Notes under the pieces: generated by a model
What the model was told of the DNA's origin: nothing
What the model saw: only the letters and a program-made list of their open reading frames with translations
The model's database searches: none
Position numbers and translations under genes: made by a program
NCBI RefSeq assembly: GCF_965283645.1
Contig: NZ_CBDIPG010000001.1
Location: forward strand, 186,001 to 250,000
DNA from: Kordia sp965283645
GTDB lineage: Bacteria > Bacteroidota > Bacteroidia > Flavobacteriales > Flavobacteriaceae
Direction of reading: 5' to 3'
DNA length: 64,000 bases
Shown: positions 52,393 through 61,613 of the stretch, in pieces
Position numbering within the stretch: the first letter of the stretch is position 1
How the letters are laid out: each line of letters begins with the position of its first letter

Positions 52393-55323
52393 ATGAAAAG
52401 TATGAAATCAAAAAAGATCAAAAGAAAACCGAAAAATGTAACTGTGGTAATCTCAGTACATAATCCAGGAGGAACGCTTTATGAAAAAGATGCGTTAGTA
52501 CGCTTGGGAAGAACAAAGTTAAAAAAAACAAAAGGGCAAAATTTTTATCGAGCTGAAATACCAAAGGGAAAATATAAATTATCAGTAACCGCGGGCGATA
52601 TGCTTGCACCTTCAAGAATACTTGAAGTAACTGGAAGAAATGAAATTATACCTGTATATCTTGGGAAAAAAGGTTGGCCATCGTATCGTATGGGACAAAA
52701 TCGAGTTCCTTTTCAACCAGAAGAAAAACTAGTAGGATTGATATTTGAAACGAAACCACCTTCTGAGAAAAAATCAAAAGACCTTATAAAAAAAGTATCT
52801 AAACAATTTAAACTGCAACCTCTCAAACTTAAAAATGAAAAAGGGACAAACATTGCAGGTGATGGAGCCATATGGATGTTTAAACTAAAAACTGCTAAAG
52901 ATTATGATAAAATCAAAGCTGGAATAGCAAAACTCTTAGGTAGAGATGTCAGAATTGGGATTCCTGTAGATATGGGGAAAGATCAGATTAAATTAATAGA
53001 TAATCGTTTTGTCGTAAGATTTAAAGATCATTTGAAACCAAAAGCCATCGATGCATTGATAGAAAAAGCAGGTGGACGTATTTTAAGAGGTTTCATTCAA
53101 GCTGGTAATGCTTATTTAATTGAGTTTTTAAAAGGAAACTGGAAAAATCATTTAGACTTAATGGAATCTTGGTATAAAGAAGATATTGTTGTCTATGCTG
53201 AACCAGATATTGTAGCAGAAATTGTAGATGATGTATTTCCTGCAGATCCGCCAAATGACACGTTATATGGAACACAAGCCAATTTAACACTACAAAACGC
53301 TGATCAAGCTTGGCAATTTCTTAATGGTATTGATCCAAATATTACGTTAGGAAGTACCAATGTAACGGTATGTTCTTTAGATCGCGGAATCGATACTGAT
53401 CATCCAGATATTGGAGGAAATCTTACCGACGGAAACCCACAATTATCACAATGTTATGATTTTTCTGGGATGCAACCATGTACTGTTCCTGGGTATGCTC
53501 CAGATTCAAGCCACGGAATGGGCGTATATGGTATTATTGCCGCATCAACTGACAACAATTCGGGAGTTGCAGGAATTGCGCCTAACACACATCAAATTGG
53601 TTTGGAAAGACCTTTAGTAAGTTCGGCTAATTATGGAGATGTACTATTATGGGCGGCTGGTTTTACAACAGGGAATACAACTGCTGGTTGGCCAGTTGAA
53701 CCAATTGCCAATGGAGCAGATATAATATCATGCTCGCACGGTCAGAATGGATTGGCATTATCTGGTATAATGGACGATACGTTTGAATATTTAAGTACAT
53801 ATGGACGTGGCGGATTGGGAACATTGGTAGTATATTCTGCTGGAAATGGTTCACAATCAATCACAGGAGTTAGAACTTTTGCAACGCATCCGCGAACATT
53901 GGCTATCTCTAATTCTATGCAACCAAATGGATTAGGAGTTGAAGTATTAAGAGCAACTTCTAATTTTGGTCCAGAAATAGATATTTGCGCACAAGGTGAT
54001 AGCGCACCTTCTCTTAACGATGTTGGTGGAACACAAACATTTGGAGGAACTTCTGCCGCCGCTCCAACAGTAGCCGCCGCTGCCGCTTTAATGTTATCTG
54101 TTGAACCACAACTTACTTGGATTAACTTGCGAGATATTCTTAGAAATACAGCCGTAGTCATTGATGGCGCAAATGTAGATCCAGTAGGACAATGGGTTGG
54201 AGGTTTTAGTCAATGGTATGGTTTCGGAAGATTAGATATTCTTGCGGCAGTACAAGGCGCAAATGATTTTGATACAGGAGCTGTAAATCTTGTCATTAGA
54301 GATAATTTATCTGATGACGGATCTGTAGTGCCAACAGGTGGAACTTTTTGGAGAAGTCCAGATATTTGGATTCGTAATGCAGATCCAGCAGTTGAAGGTT
54401 TAGCCGATCCAGCATATGGAGTAAATCCGCCAAATCAAAATGCGGTATCTGGCACAGATAATTGGGTACGTGTACGTGTAAAAAATGAAGGAACAACAGC
54501 TTCTTCTAATTTTTATGTTCGATTATACTTATCACATTTTGCAGGATCACAATTTGTATATCCAGATGATTTTATTCCATCAGGAAACCCTGGAGATCCA
54601 ATTCCAAATCCGTTAGTACAAGGAACGTATTTAATAGGAGAGGAGTTTGTAACCACGCAAGCTAGCGGTGATGAAATTATTTATGATTTCCAATGGCCAG
54701 CCACAATGGTGCCGCCAGAAACCGTTGGAGGAACTTCTTGGCATCCGTGTCTGTTAGCAGAAGTATCACCGCACACAGGACCAACGCCTTCAGGAAATTT
54801 AGTGATAGATAATTCCAATTTAGGACAACGCAATATTACCATTGATTATACAGATGATAGTACGGATGATGTGTATGAAGCAACAGGTGTTGTGGGTAAT
54901 ATGACAGATAAGTCAGCGATGAAACGTTTGGTATTACACAAAGGAAAATTACCCAAAAAGAGTATTATTTGGATGCGATTTTTAGATAAACGTGTTGAGA
55001 AAAGTGTGTTAGAATTACTTCGGAAAAATCCATCATATAAAGATTATAATATGAAACTCACAGCGGAACAGAACACTTGTAAAAAGGCAAATGCTTTGGT
55101 GAAATCTAAAAATGGACGTACTTATTTTTACACCAGAGATTCACGATTGATCGTAAATGTTCCAATGATTAATGGTAGATTAACACCAGTTGTGATCGGA
55201 ACAGAGTTTAGCGATAAAGCTGGTAGAGACGGAAAAGAACTAGTACTTATTGAAGAAAATATGTCTAGTTTACAATTAGGAGGATTTGCATTACGCATTG
55301 AAAAATCTAGACCTAAAAAATAA
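52393..55323 (+). CDS. S8 family (subtilisin-like) serine peptidase without signal peptide
   Basis: 976 aa. Catalytic triad in the S8 order: Asp330 in 'VCSLDRGIDTDHPDIGG', His374 in 'DSSHGMGVYGIIAAS' and Ser554 in 'TFGGTSAAAPTVAAAAALML'. Residues 1-110 are basic and resemble a carboxypeptidase-regulatory-like or other small beta domain; 110-290 contain propeptide-like duplicated segments ('RFVVRFKDHLKPKAIDALI'). After the peptidase, 620-860 include CARDB/proprotein-convertase-like beta domains ('WVRVRVKNEGTTASSNFYVRLYLSHF') and an unassigned C-terminus. No Sec signal or T9SS domain is visible, which is odd for this domain set, so a nonclassical route or cytoplasmic role is possible. ATG 52402 is an alternative start. 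Confidence 0.85.
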   Translation: MKSMKSKKIKRKPKNVTVVISVHNPGGTLYEKDALVRLGRTKLKKTKGQNFYRAEIPKGKYKLSVTAGDMLAPSRILEVTGRNEIIPVYLGKKGWPSYRMGQNRVPFQPEEKLVGLIFETKPPSEKKSKDLIKKVSKQFKLQPLKLKNEKGTNIAGDGAIWMFKLKTAKDYDKIKAGIAKLLGRDVRIGIPVDMGKDQIKLIDNRFVVRFKDHLKPKAIDALIEKAGGRILRGFIQAGNAYLIEFLKGNWKNHLDLMESWYKEDIVVYAEPDIVAEIVDDVFPADPPNDTLYGTQANLTLQNADQAWQFLNGIDPNITLGSTNVTVCSLDRGIDTDHPDIGGNLTDGNPQLSQCYDFSGMQPCTVPGYAPDSSHGMGVYGIIAASTDNNSGVAGIAPNTHQIGLERPLVSSANYGDVLLWAAGFTTGNTTAGWPVEPIANGADIISCSHGQNGLALSGIMDDTFEYLSTYGRGGLGTLVVYSAGNGSQSITGVRTFATHPRTLAISNSMQPNGLGVEVLRATSNFGPEIDICAQGDSAPSLNDVGGTQTFGGTSAAAPTVAAAAALMLSVEPQLTWINLRDILRNTAVVIDGANVDPVGQWVGGFSQWYGFGRLDILAAVQGANDFDTGAVNLVIRDNLSDDGSVVPTGGTFWRSPDIWIRNADPAVEGLADPAYGVNPPNQNAVSGTDNWVRVRVKNEGTTASSNFYVRLYLSHFAGSQFVYPDDFIPSGNPGDPIPNPLVQGTYLIGEEFVTTQASGDEIIYDFQWPATMVPPETVGGTSWHPCLLAEVSPHTGPTPSGNLVIDNSNLGQRNITIDYTDDSTDDVYEATGVVGNMTDKSAMKRLVLHKGKLPKKSIIWMRFLDKRVEKSVLELLRKNPSYKDYNMKLTAEQNTCKKANALVKSKNGRTYFYTRDSRLIVNVPMINGRLTPVVIGTEFSDKAGRDGKELVLIEENMSSLQLGGFALRIEKSRPKK

Positions 55324-55350
55324 TAGTAATTGTTATTAAATTATAATTAC

Positions 55351-55397
55351 AAAGCCTGTTTTGAGAACTATAAATACACTCGAAACAGGTTTTTTTA
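55351..55397 (+). terminator. Intrinsic terminator after the S8 peptidase
   Basis: AAAGCCTGTTTTGAG pairs with CTCGAAACAGGTTTTT around a 14-base loop, then more Ts. It may serve the convergent thiE gene as well. Confidence 0.8.
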
Positions 55398-55435
55398 ATG
55401 TTGTATGTAAACTACCTATTGAAGATATTTTAACT

Positions 55436-56080
55436 TTATTTAAATGTATGGCGTTGTTCTCTTGTTGAAGACGCGTTTAGCAATTGGTGAAATATTTTTA
55501 TCGTATTAAAATTGTGTGTGATTTCCCCTGATGCGGCAATTCCAGAAATTCCCGTTGCTAAAATATCTGCAACATCTTCTGTAGTGATACCGCCAACAGC
55601 AATAATTGGTGTTTCGGTTTGTAACGCTTCAATAATTGCAGTATATCCATTTAAACCTAAAACCGGAGGCAAGTTGTCTTTCGTTGTTGTAAATCTAAAA
55701 GGACCTAAACCAATATAATCAACTTCTTTAGCTAACAATTTCTCACAATCTTGCAATGTATTTGCTGTTCCGCCAATCAGTTGCCAAGTGTACATGTGTT
55801 TTCGAGCAATAGTAGAATTGGAGTTTTCATTTTCTAGATGTACGCCATCTGCTTTTACCTCTTTAGCTATTTTATAATGATCGTTAATGAGCAATCTAGT
55901 TTGAAAATGAGCGGTAATTTCTCTCGCTTCTTTGGCTAACTTCAATACTTTTTTTTCTGCAACATTTCTAAAACGTAGTTGCACTAGTTCAGCACCAGAA
56001 GCACATGCTTTTTGAATGTTTTCTAGTTGTTCTTTTGGAGAATTTCCTTGAGATATATAATGTAACTTAGGTATAATCAT
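55436..56080 (-). CDS. thiE: Thiamine phosphate synthase
   Basis: 214 aa TIM barrel that joins HMP-PP and thiazole phosphate to form thiamine phosphate in the cytosol. Motifs: 'GAELVQLRFRN', 'AREITAHFQTRLLINDHYKIAKEVKADGVHLEN', 'IGGTANTLQDCEKLLAKEVDYIGLGPFRFTTTKDNLPPVLGLNGY' and 'IIAVGGITTEDVADILATGISGIAASGEI'. It stands alone; no other thi gene is nearby, so this may be the isolated thiE paralogue found next to other genes in Flavobacteriia. A decayed piece of the same gene occurs at 24696. Confidence 0.92.
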   Translation of the reverse strand: MIIPKLHYISQGNSPKEQLENIQKACASGAELVQLRFRNVAEKKVLKLAKEAREITAHFQTRLLINDHYKIAKEVKADGVHLENENSNSTIARKHMYTWQLIGGTANTLQDCEKLLAKEVDYIGLGPFRFTTTKDNLPPVLGLNGYTAIIEALQTETPIIAVGGITTEDVADILATGISGIAASGEITHNFNTIKIFHQLLNASSTREQRHTFK

Positions 56081-56145
56081 GTTTTGGTTTTTTTCAGACG
56101 AATACAGACAACTGTGTATTAATTTTAAAGTATTATTTTGAATAC

Positions 56146-56757
56146 TTAAACAGCAACTATTCTAGAATATTCCATAAAATAAGATTCAAAACGCTTTAGT
56201 TTAGGATGCATTTTTTCTGAGTAGAGTACATACTGGCATTTTTCAATACTATTGGTAATCTGCATCAGCGCATTATATGCCGATTTTTGAATTAGAAATT
56301 CACTATCATCAATACTTAATATCTTTAACTGAGAAATACTTAAACCATTTAATAACAACAACTTATTCATTGTTACTGGCGTGGAAATAAGAATGTCAAT
56401 ACCTTCAAATATTTCTGATTTTTGCACATCAATATGAAGTTGCTCATATCCTACATATACGCGTAACGAAGTATGTTTTGTGAATGTTAAAAAAGTATCA
56501 TACAATTCTAAGGCTTTTTCCTTATTTTCTACCAAAACGACAGCTCTTGGAGAATTTCCGACTGCTTCACATTTCAATTTTTGCAAGGTTGTAAGTATAA
56601 GCGTAGTTGTTTTTCCACTATTTTTTGAAGCCGTACAAAAAACATTGGCACCACTTTTTATCACAGGAATACTGTTGCTTTGAAAAGGAGTAGGCGTTTG
56701 TATTTGGAGAGACGCTAACTTTTCTTTTATATCAGAATGTAATTTTTTAAAAGGCAT
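56146..56757 (-). CDS. Single RecA-domain DEAD-box helicase-like protein
   Basis: 203 aa. Resembles the first RecA domain of a DEAD-box RNA helicase: 'IQTPTPFQSNSIPVIKSGANVF' (Q motif), 'ASKNSGKTTTLILTTLQKL' in place of AxTGSGKT, 'DILISTPVTMNKLLL' (Ib), and 'ILSIDDSEFLIQ' in place of DEAD. The second RecA domain and motifs III-VI are absent and the gene ends at a normal stop, so helicase activity is unlikely. ATP binding may remain. I know similar half-helicases in other Flavobacteriaceae, which argues for a conserved regulatory role rather than a fresh pseudogene. Confidence 0.78.
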   Translation of the reverse strand: MPFKKLHSDIKEKLASLQIQTPTPFQSNSIPVIKSGANVFCTASKNSGKTTTLILTTLQKLKCEAVGNSPRAVVLVENKEKALELYDTFLTFTKHTSLRVYVGYEQLHIDVQKSEIFEGIDILISTPVTMNKLLLLNGLSISQLKILSIDDSEFLIQKSAYNALMQITNSIEKCQYVLYSEKMHPKLKRFESYFMEYSRIVAV

Positions 56758-56878
56758 AGGAAGTATAGAGCTAACTGTAATATTTATAATAATTACGACA
56801 AATATACTACCTGCAAACGAATAAATAGGAGAAGTTATTTTTTCTATTGTATAAAAAATAATTGAATGGCTCTATTTT

Positions 56879-58912
56879 TTAAGCTCTCCAAGAGAATTTT
56901 ATAGTTGCACCAACTCCTTTTTCAGATTCAACAGTAATGACACCATTATTTTCCGCAACTATTTTCTTTACAATAGAAAGCCCAATTCCAGTACTTTCAA
57001 CTTCATTGTTGACATTTAACTGACTAAACATTTCGAAAATTTTTGTGTGATATTTTGTTTCAATTCCAGGACCATTATCGCTAACAAAGAATACATATTC
57101 GTTTGGAAGTTTGGAGAACGAAATCGTAATCACAGCATTGTCTTTGTCGTTGTGCTTAATAGCATTGCTTATTAAATTCTGAAACACATGTGCCAATTCA
57201 ATTCTACTAGCATAAATTTCAGTATCTACTTCAGGCAGGTGAATTGTATGTTTATTTCCATCATTCACAAAAGAAGTTACTTCCTGTAGCAAATTATTCA
57301 AACTAAATACTTCTTTGTTCTTTTTTTCTTTGGTAATTTTTGAATATTCTAAAAGATCGTTAATCAATGCATACATTTTTGTAACTCTGTCTTTTAACAA
57401 CTGAAAACGATGTTTTACATCTTCATCAATTGTAGTTTCAATGTCTTCTTCAATAAAAGAAACCAGCGTATTTATTGCAATGAGTGGCGCTTTTAAATCA
57501 TGTGAAACAATGTGATTGAAACTATCAAGTTCAGCATTTGATTTTTCTAAATTGCGTAAATTTTCTTTTAATTCAAGATTGACTTCAGACAATTCTTTTG
57601 ACTTTTTAGAAATTTCTTCCTTCTGTTCAAGTTCAAATTCCTTTGCTTTTTCAAGTTGATGAAATGAATTAGAAAAACGTGTCATTAACAACATGGAAAG
57701 TAGTAAGAATACAACTATGTAACCAAAATTAACGTAAACGATCGTGTTTCCATCTGTACCTAAAAAAATAAAGATATGTGCGTAAAAAATTATAGAAGCT
57801 AACAATGTACTTGTCAATAATAATATTGATTCGTGTCGTTTGCTTGTAATCGCCTTGATAATGACATACGTAACATACAACAAGTTAATAATCATTAAGA
57901 TAAGAAATGGCAACACAAATTTAGTAAAATGTGGAGCAGGTAAGAAAACAACCAAAACTACGAGCAAAACAAAACTATATTTAACGATTTTTAAATATAT
58001 GTTATGCACAAAATTTGAAAAAATAGTATAGAAAAATAAGCTAGCGGAAGCGCCTGCTAAAAACAGCGTGATGTATTCAATTTTGGTTAAAAATATCCAA
58101 CTAATCGATTCAAAAATTTCTGCAAAAGGCGCATATCGATCACTTAAAGCCATGTATGCTAGTGAAATACATAGAAAGGCAAAATAGAGTACGGCACGAT
58201 CTTTATTCCAATAAAATAAAAAGAATAGTAAAAAGAAAAGTCCTATAAAACTTAAGCTTCCTATAAAAATCATGTCTGCTATAACTCGTTTCGATTTTAT
58301 ATTTTGAAGATGATTGCTTGTAGCTAACAACAAAGGTTTGTCAATTCCGCCTTTATTATGATAAAAATTTGCAACATGAATCACAAGTTCAAAATCGGTT
58401 TCATGTGTATTTAGCGGAATAATTTGAGAAAAACGTCTGTGTAATGTTTCTGATTTAGAAGTGCCAACACGACCTATTTCTGAGACTATTTTTCCATTAA
58501 TCCACATTTTAGAAGACGCATATATTGCAGGAACATATATTGAAAGATGCGGCCTGTCTTTTGGTATAGAAAAGGTTAATTTATAAGTGGCATATCCAAA
58601 AGAAGGCAGTTTTTCAGTAGCTGTAAGCTCATATTGTGTCCAACTAGTAAGTGCTACTTTTTTATACGGTTGATTCTCAAAATTGTTAGGCTCTATGAGT
58701 TCGTTCCAATAAAATGACCAACCAGAATCAAGTGATATTTCAGAATTTTCATGAAAATCAGAAATAACAACGTCATTTTCTTCTTGCTGAAAACCATGTA
58801 AATAGTTTGTAGAAAGCATAACTATACTTAAAAAGCATACAAACTTTAAATCTTGATTGTTACACAACCAATTAGTTAGAAGTAGAATTTTTGTTTGCAA
58901 GTGTAGGTTCAT
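56879..58912 (-). CDS. 7TMR-DISM sensor histidine kinase
   Basis: 677 aa. Signal/membrane anchor (residues 20-40), an extracellular 7TMR-DISM-type jelly-roll domain ('LDSGWSFYWNELIEPNNF', 'LSIYVPAIYASSKMWINGKIVSEIG'), seven membrane helices (residues 205-400), a coiled coil ('KEFELEQKEEISKKSKELSEVNLELKENLR'), HisKA ('FNHIVSHDLKAPLIAINTLVSFIEED') and HATPase_c ('LISNAIKHNDKDNAVITISFSKL', 'SDNGPGI', 'GIGLSIVKKIVAENNG'). It senses an unknown carbohydrate-like or envelope signal. No response regulator is adjacent. Upstream in-frame ATGs were not seen. Confidence 0.92.
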   Translation of the reverse strand: MNLHLQTKILLLTNWLCNNQDLKFVCFLSIVMLSTNYLHGFQQEENDVVISDFHENSEISLDSGWSFYWNELIEPNNFENQPYKKVALTSWTQYELTATEKLPSFGYATYKLTFSIPKDRPHLSIYVPAIYASSKMWINGKIVSEIGRVGTSKSETLHRRFSQIIPLNTHETDFELVIHVANFYHNKGGIDKPLLLATSNHLQNIKSKRVIADMIFIGSLSFIGLFFLLFFLFYWNKDRAVLYFAFLCISLAYMALSDRYAPFAEIFESISWIFLTKIEYITLFLAGASASLFFYTIFSNFVHNIYLKIVKYSFVLLVVLVVFLPAPHFTKFVLPFLILMIINLLYVTYVIIKAITSKRHESILLLTSTLLASIIFYAHIFIFLGTDGNTIVYVNFGYIVVFLLLSMLLMTRFSNSFHQLEKAKEFELEQKEEISKKSKELSEVNLELKENLRNLEKSNAELDSFNHIVSHDLKAPLIAINTLVSFIEEDIETTIDEDVKHRFQLLKDRVTKMYALINDLLEYSKITKEKKNKEVFSLNNLLQEVTSFVNDGNKHTIHLPEVDTEIYASRIELAHVFQNLISNAIKHNDKDNAVITISFSKLPNEYVFFVSDNGPGIETKYHTKIFEMFSQLNVNNEVESTGIGLSIVKKIVAENNGVITVESEKGVGATIKFSWRA

Positions 58913-59111
58913 AATTTCGGATACCCAAAATAGTCATTAAATATGACTTTGAGAAATTGTTACCATTCTTATATCATATTTCTATTTATGTCTGAACTTA
59001 TGGAATATTTAGTATGGAAATATACCGTGAAAACACCTTTTTATAAAAGGTAAAAACATACATATTAAGCAGCATTAATACCATATTTTTGATAAAATAT
59101 ACTAAAATATC

Positions 59112-61550
59112 ATGGCAAAAACAGTTAGAAGAGTATTTGATGCAGAAAACTTCTTAAATAAATTAGATAAAAACAGAGTTCATTGTAAAAGTAGAACTGC
59201 TTATACGAACTTAAATTTTAAACTATATCTAGCAATCAGTTTGCTAATTTTTTTTCTAACTAACAATGTAGCTGCACAAGGTTCCTTTGAACAAATAGCC
59301 GTTAAGAATAATGGTGTACAAAATACTCAGAGCCAGTTAGGTAACAATGGTTGGACGTTGCGATCGCAAGATAAAATTGCTCAAGTTGGAAAATTTAATT
59401 TTGTAGGTAGAAGCGAATTTATTATTCAAGGTCAGTCAGGTTTTGGAATTATTGCCCTAGATGCTAATAATGAATTTGTGACGATAGTACAGGCTGAAAA
59501 TGGTACAGCTATAAGAGGTTTTTCTAGGCGACCAAGTTGGACGGTAAGTACACATGACAACGTCCTTGGTGTTGGACATTTTCATCCAAATTACAAATAT
59601 GATATTTTACTGCAAAATGATTCAAGACTCGGAATTCTAAGTTTAAACAACAATAGTGATTTGTTAACTACACACACGATCGCTAACAATGAATACTTTG
59701 AAGGTTGGCGATACAAAAAAACAGATCAAATTTTAGGAATTGGTAATTTTAATAATGATAGTAAAAGTGATTTCATCATTAAAAGTTACAGCCATTTAGG
59801 TATTATAAGTGTTGACAATAATGGAAATTTTACAGCGATTACCAGCGGTGTTCGAAACTCGTACTTAGGCAATTCATTTTGGAAATTTAAGCCAACAGAT
59901 GAAATATTAGGCGTTGGCGATTTCAATGAAGACAATCGCAGTGATTTTATTATAAAAAGTGACACCAATCTATCTATTTTAAGTTTAGATGAACAAAATA
60001 ACTTTACACGTGTTGCTATAGGAACGAGAGATCAATACTTAGGAGATTCTTTTTGGCGATATAAAGCAACAGATGAAATTTTGGGTGTTGGCGATTTTGA
60101 TGGTGACGAGCGCAGTGATTTTATCATAAAAAGCCAAACAAACCTATCAATACTTAGTGTAAATGATTCTGGAGACTTTACTAGAGTTACTATCGGACAA
60201 GTAGGGCAGTACTTAGGAGATTCTTTTTGGCGATTCAAAACAACAGATCGAATCTTAGGAATTGGCGATTTTAATGGAGATGGACATAGTGATTTTATAA
60301 TTCAAAGTAATACACACATTGGAATTATTGGTGTAAATGCGGCTGGGAAATTTTTTAGCATTGCAATTATGGGAAGAAATACAGCATTTACCAATACAAC
60401 TAGCTTTGTAGGATTGAATAATTACAAAGTAACTGGAGATTTTAACGTTGATCAACGTAGCGACTTTATTATAAAAGATAACAATGCTCTAAGGATTTTT
60501 ACATTTAAACAGGATATAAATAGATTCCTTAATATTGATGATTGTGCTGATTGTACAACAACTCAAAACGACAGACTTATAACAGTTATGGGGGAAATGT
60601 TAGGTATCGATGGAGGTGATCCGATAGGTGATTTTATTAGTACTGCGGTAGCTTTAAAACCTGTAGTTTGGGGAAGAAACTGGTATCCAATAAGAGGAAC
60701 TAGAGAAATATTATGTGGCACACTTGAAAGCTACGGTGTTACAGAAGGTGTATTTGATAACATTAGAGGAGCTAGAGAATTTGATTGGAATATAAATATC
60801 AACCCGAATCCTATTTTTGAAAGATTAATAGACGAAGTAAGACCGTACAGAGAGCGATCTGACAATGAGTGGAAAACATGCAATGGAGAACCTTGTATGG
60901 AAGCTGAAGTTACACCACCAACAGCCTTAAATGATTTTCATTATTTTATGACTGAAGAAGATAGAACTTTTTTAATAGAAGGAGAACAACAAATTTGCGT
61001 GTATGGACCTTGGGTTAGAGAAGAAGTACATGGCAATAGACCTGAAATACATCCTTCAGAATTGCTTTGGTGGGAAAATGCTAATGGGTCAAAAGTAATG
61101 GTGATTGTAAAAGACGCTTCTAACCGATTTGGTGAATCTAACAACTTTAAAGATAAGCCTGAAATATTTATTCCTTGGGCAAGTGGTCCAATGGTTAAAC
61201 AATTTAAAATAGCATTTTCAGTGGAAGTAGGCGCTGAAACCGAACAATATACCTTAGATATAGGCAGAAAACATCTTGCAAATACATTTAAAAATGAAAG
61301 TATATCAAAAGACGTATTAGCAGGAAGACGCTATGGACTTGAAAAAAATGGGCAAATTCCTATTCTTGTGATTGAAAGTGTAAAAGCAGATAGATATTTA
61401 GGTGTTACCTTTGATTCTGTATGTTACAATGCTGAAACAAATCGTTTGCAAGGATATATATTGGTAAAAGCGCAAATAGGAAATAGAGACGCATTAGGTG
61501 CGTTTTTAGAAATAAAATTAACTAAACAAACCACCACCGTCAGAAGGTGA
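59112..61550 (+). CDS. Secreted protein with FG-GAP/VCBS-like calcium repeats
   Basis: 812 aa. A basic N-terminus of 40 residues precedes a hydrophobic signal ('LAISLLIFFLTNNVAAQ'), longer than usual. Residues 60-470 hold seven repeats of about 58 aa (174 bp, diverged), each with 'ILGVGDFNEDNRSDFIIKS' and 'LSILSL' and 'YLGDSFWRFK': a DxNxDxRxD loop that resembles the calcium-binding loops of FG-GAP/VCBS propeller repeats. The C-terminal 340 residues are unassigned ('LICGTLESYG...FDWNININPNPIF', several Cys). Likely surface or secreted. The expanded repeats give it a propeller-like structure; the role (adhesion or binding) is inferred. Confidence 0.8.
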   Translation: MAKTVRRVFDAENFLNKLDKNRVHCKSRTAYTNLNFKLYLAISLLIFFLTNNVAAQGSFEQIAVKNNGVQNTQSQLGNNGWTLRSQDKIAQVGKFNFVGRSEFIIQGQSGFGIIALDANNEFVTIVQAENGTAIRGFSRRPSWTVSTHDNVLGVGHFHPNYKYDILLQNDSRLGILSLNNNSDLLTTHTIANNEYFEGWRYKKTDQILGIGNFNNDSKSDFIIKSYSHLGIISVDNNGNFTAITSGVRNSYLGNSFWKFKPTDEILGVGDFNEDNRSDFIIKSDTNLSILSLDEQNNFTRVAIGTRDQYLGDSFWRYKATDEILGVGDFDGDERSDFIIKSQTNLSILSVNDSGDFTRVTIGQVGQYLGDSFWRFKTTDRILGIGDFNGDGHSDFIIQSNTHIGIIGVNAAGKFFSIAIMGRNTAFTNTTSFVGLNNYKVTGDFNVDQRSDFIIKDNNALRIFTFKQDINRFLNIDDCADCTTTQNDRLITVMGEMLGIDGGDPIGDFISTAVALKPVVWGRNWYPIRGTREILCGTLESYGVTEGVFDNIRGAREFDWNININPNPIFERLIDEVRPYRERSDNEWKTCNGEPCMEAEVTPPTALNDFHYFMTEEDRTFLIEGEQQICVYGPWVREEVHGNRPEIHPSELLWWENANGSKVMVIVKDASNRFGESNNFKDKPEIFIPWASGPMVKQFKIAFSVEVGAETEQYTLDIGRKHLANTFKNESISKDVLAGRRYGLEKNGQIPILVIESVKADRYLGVTFDSVCYNAETNRLQGYILVKAQIGNRDALGAFLEIKLTKQTTTVRR

Positions 61551-61613
61551 TAATGTTCGGTTTTTCTTAATTCTTAAAATTCTACGGCAATAGTGCAAAA
61601 CATTCATAATCAC

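Noticed and set aside
60032..60455. Minus-strand ORFs inside the FG-GAP-like repeat gene
   Set aside because: They are mirror images of the 174-bp repeat and carry no independent signals.
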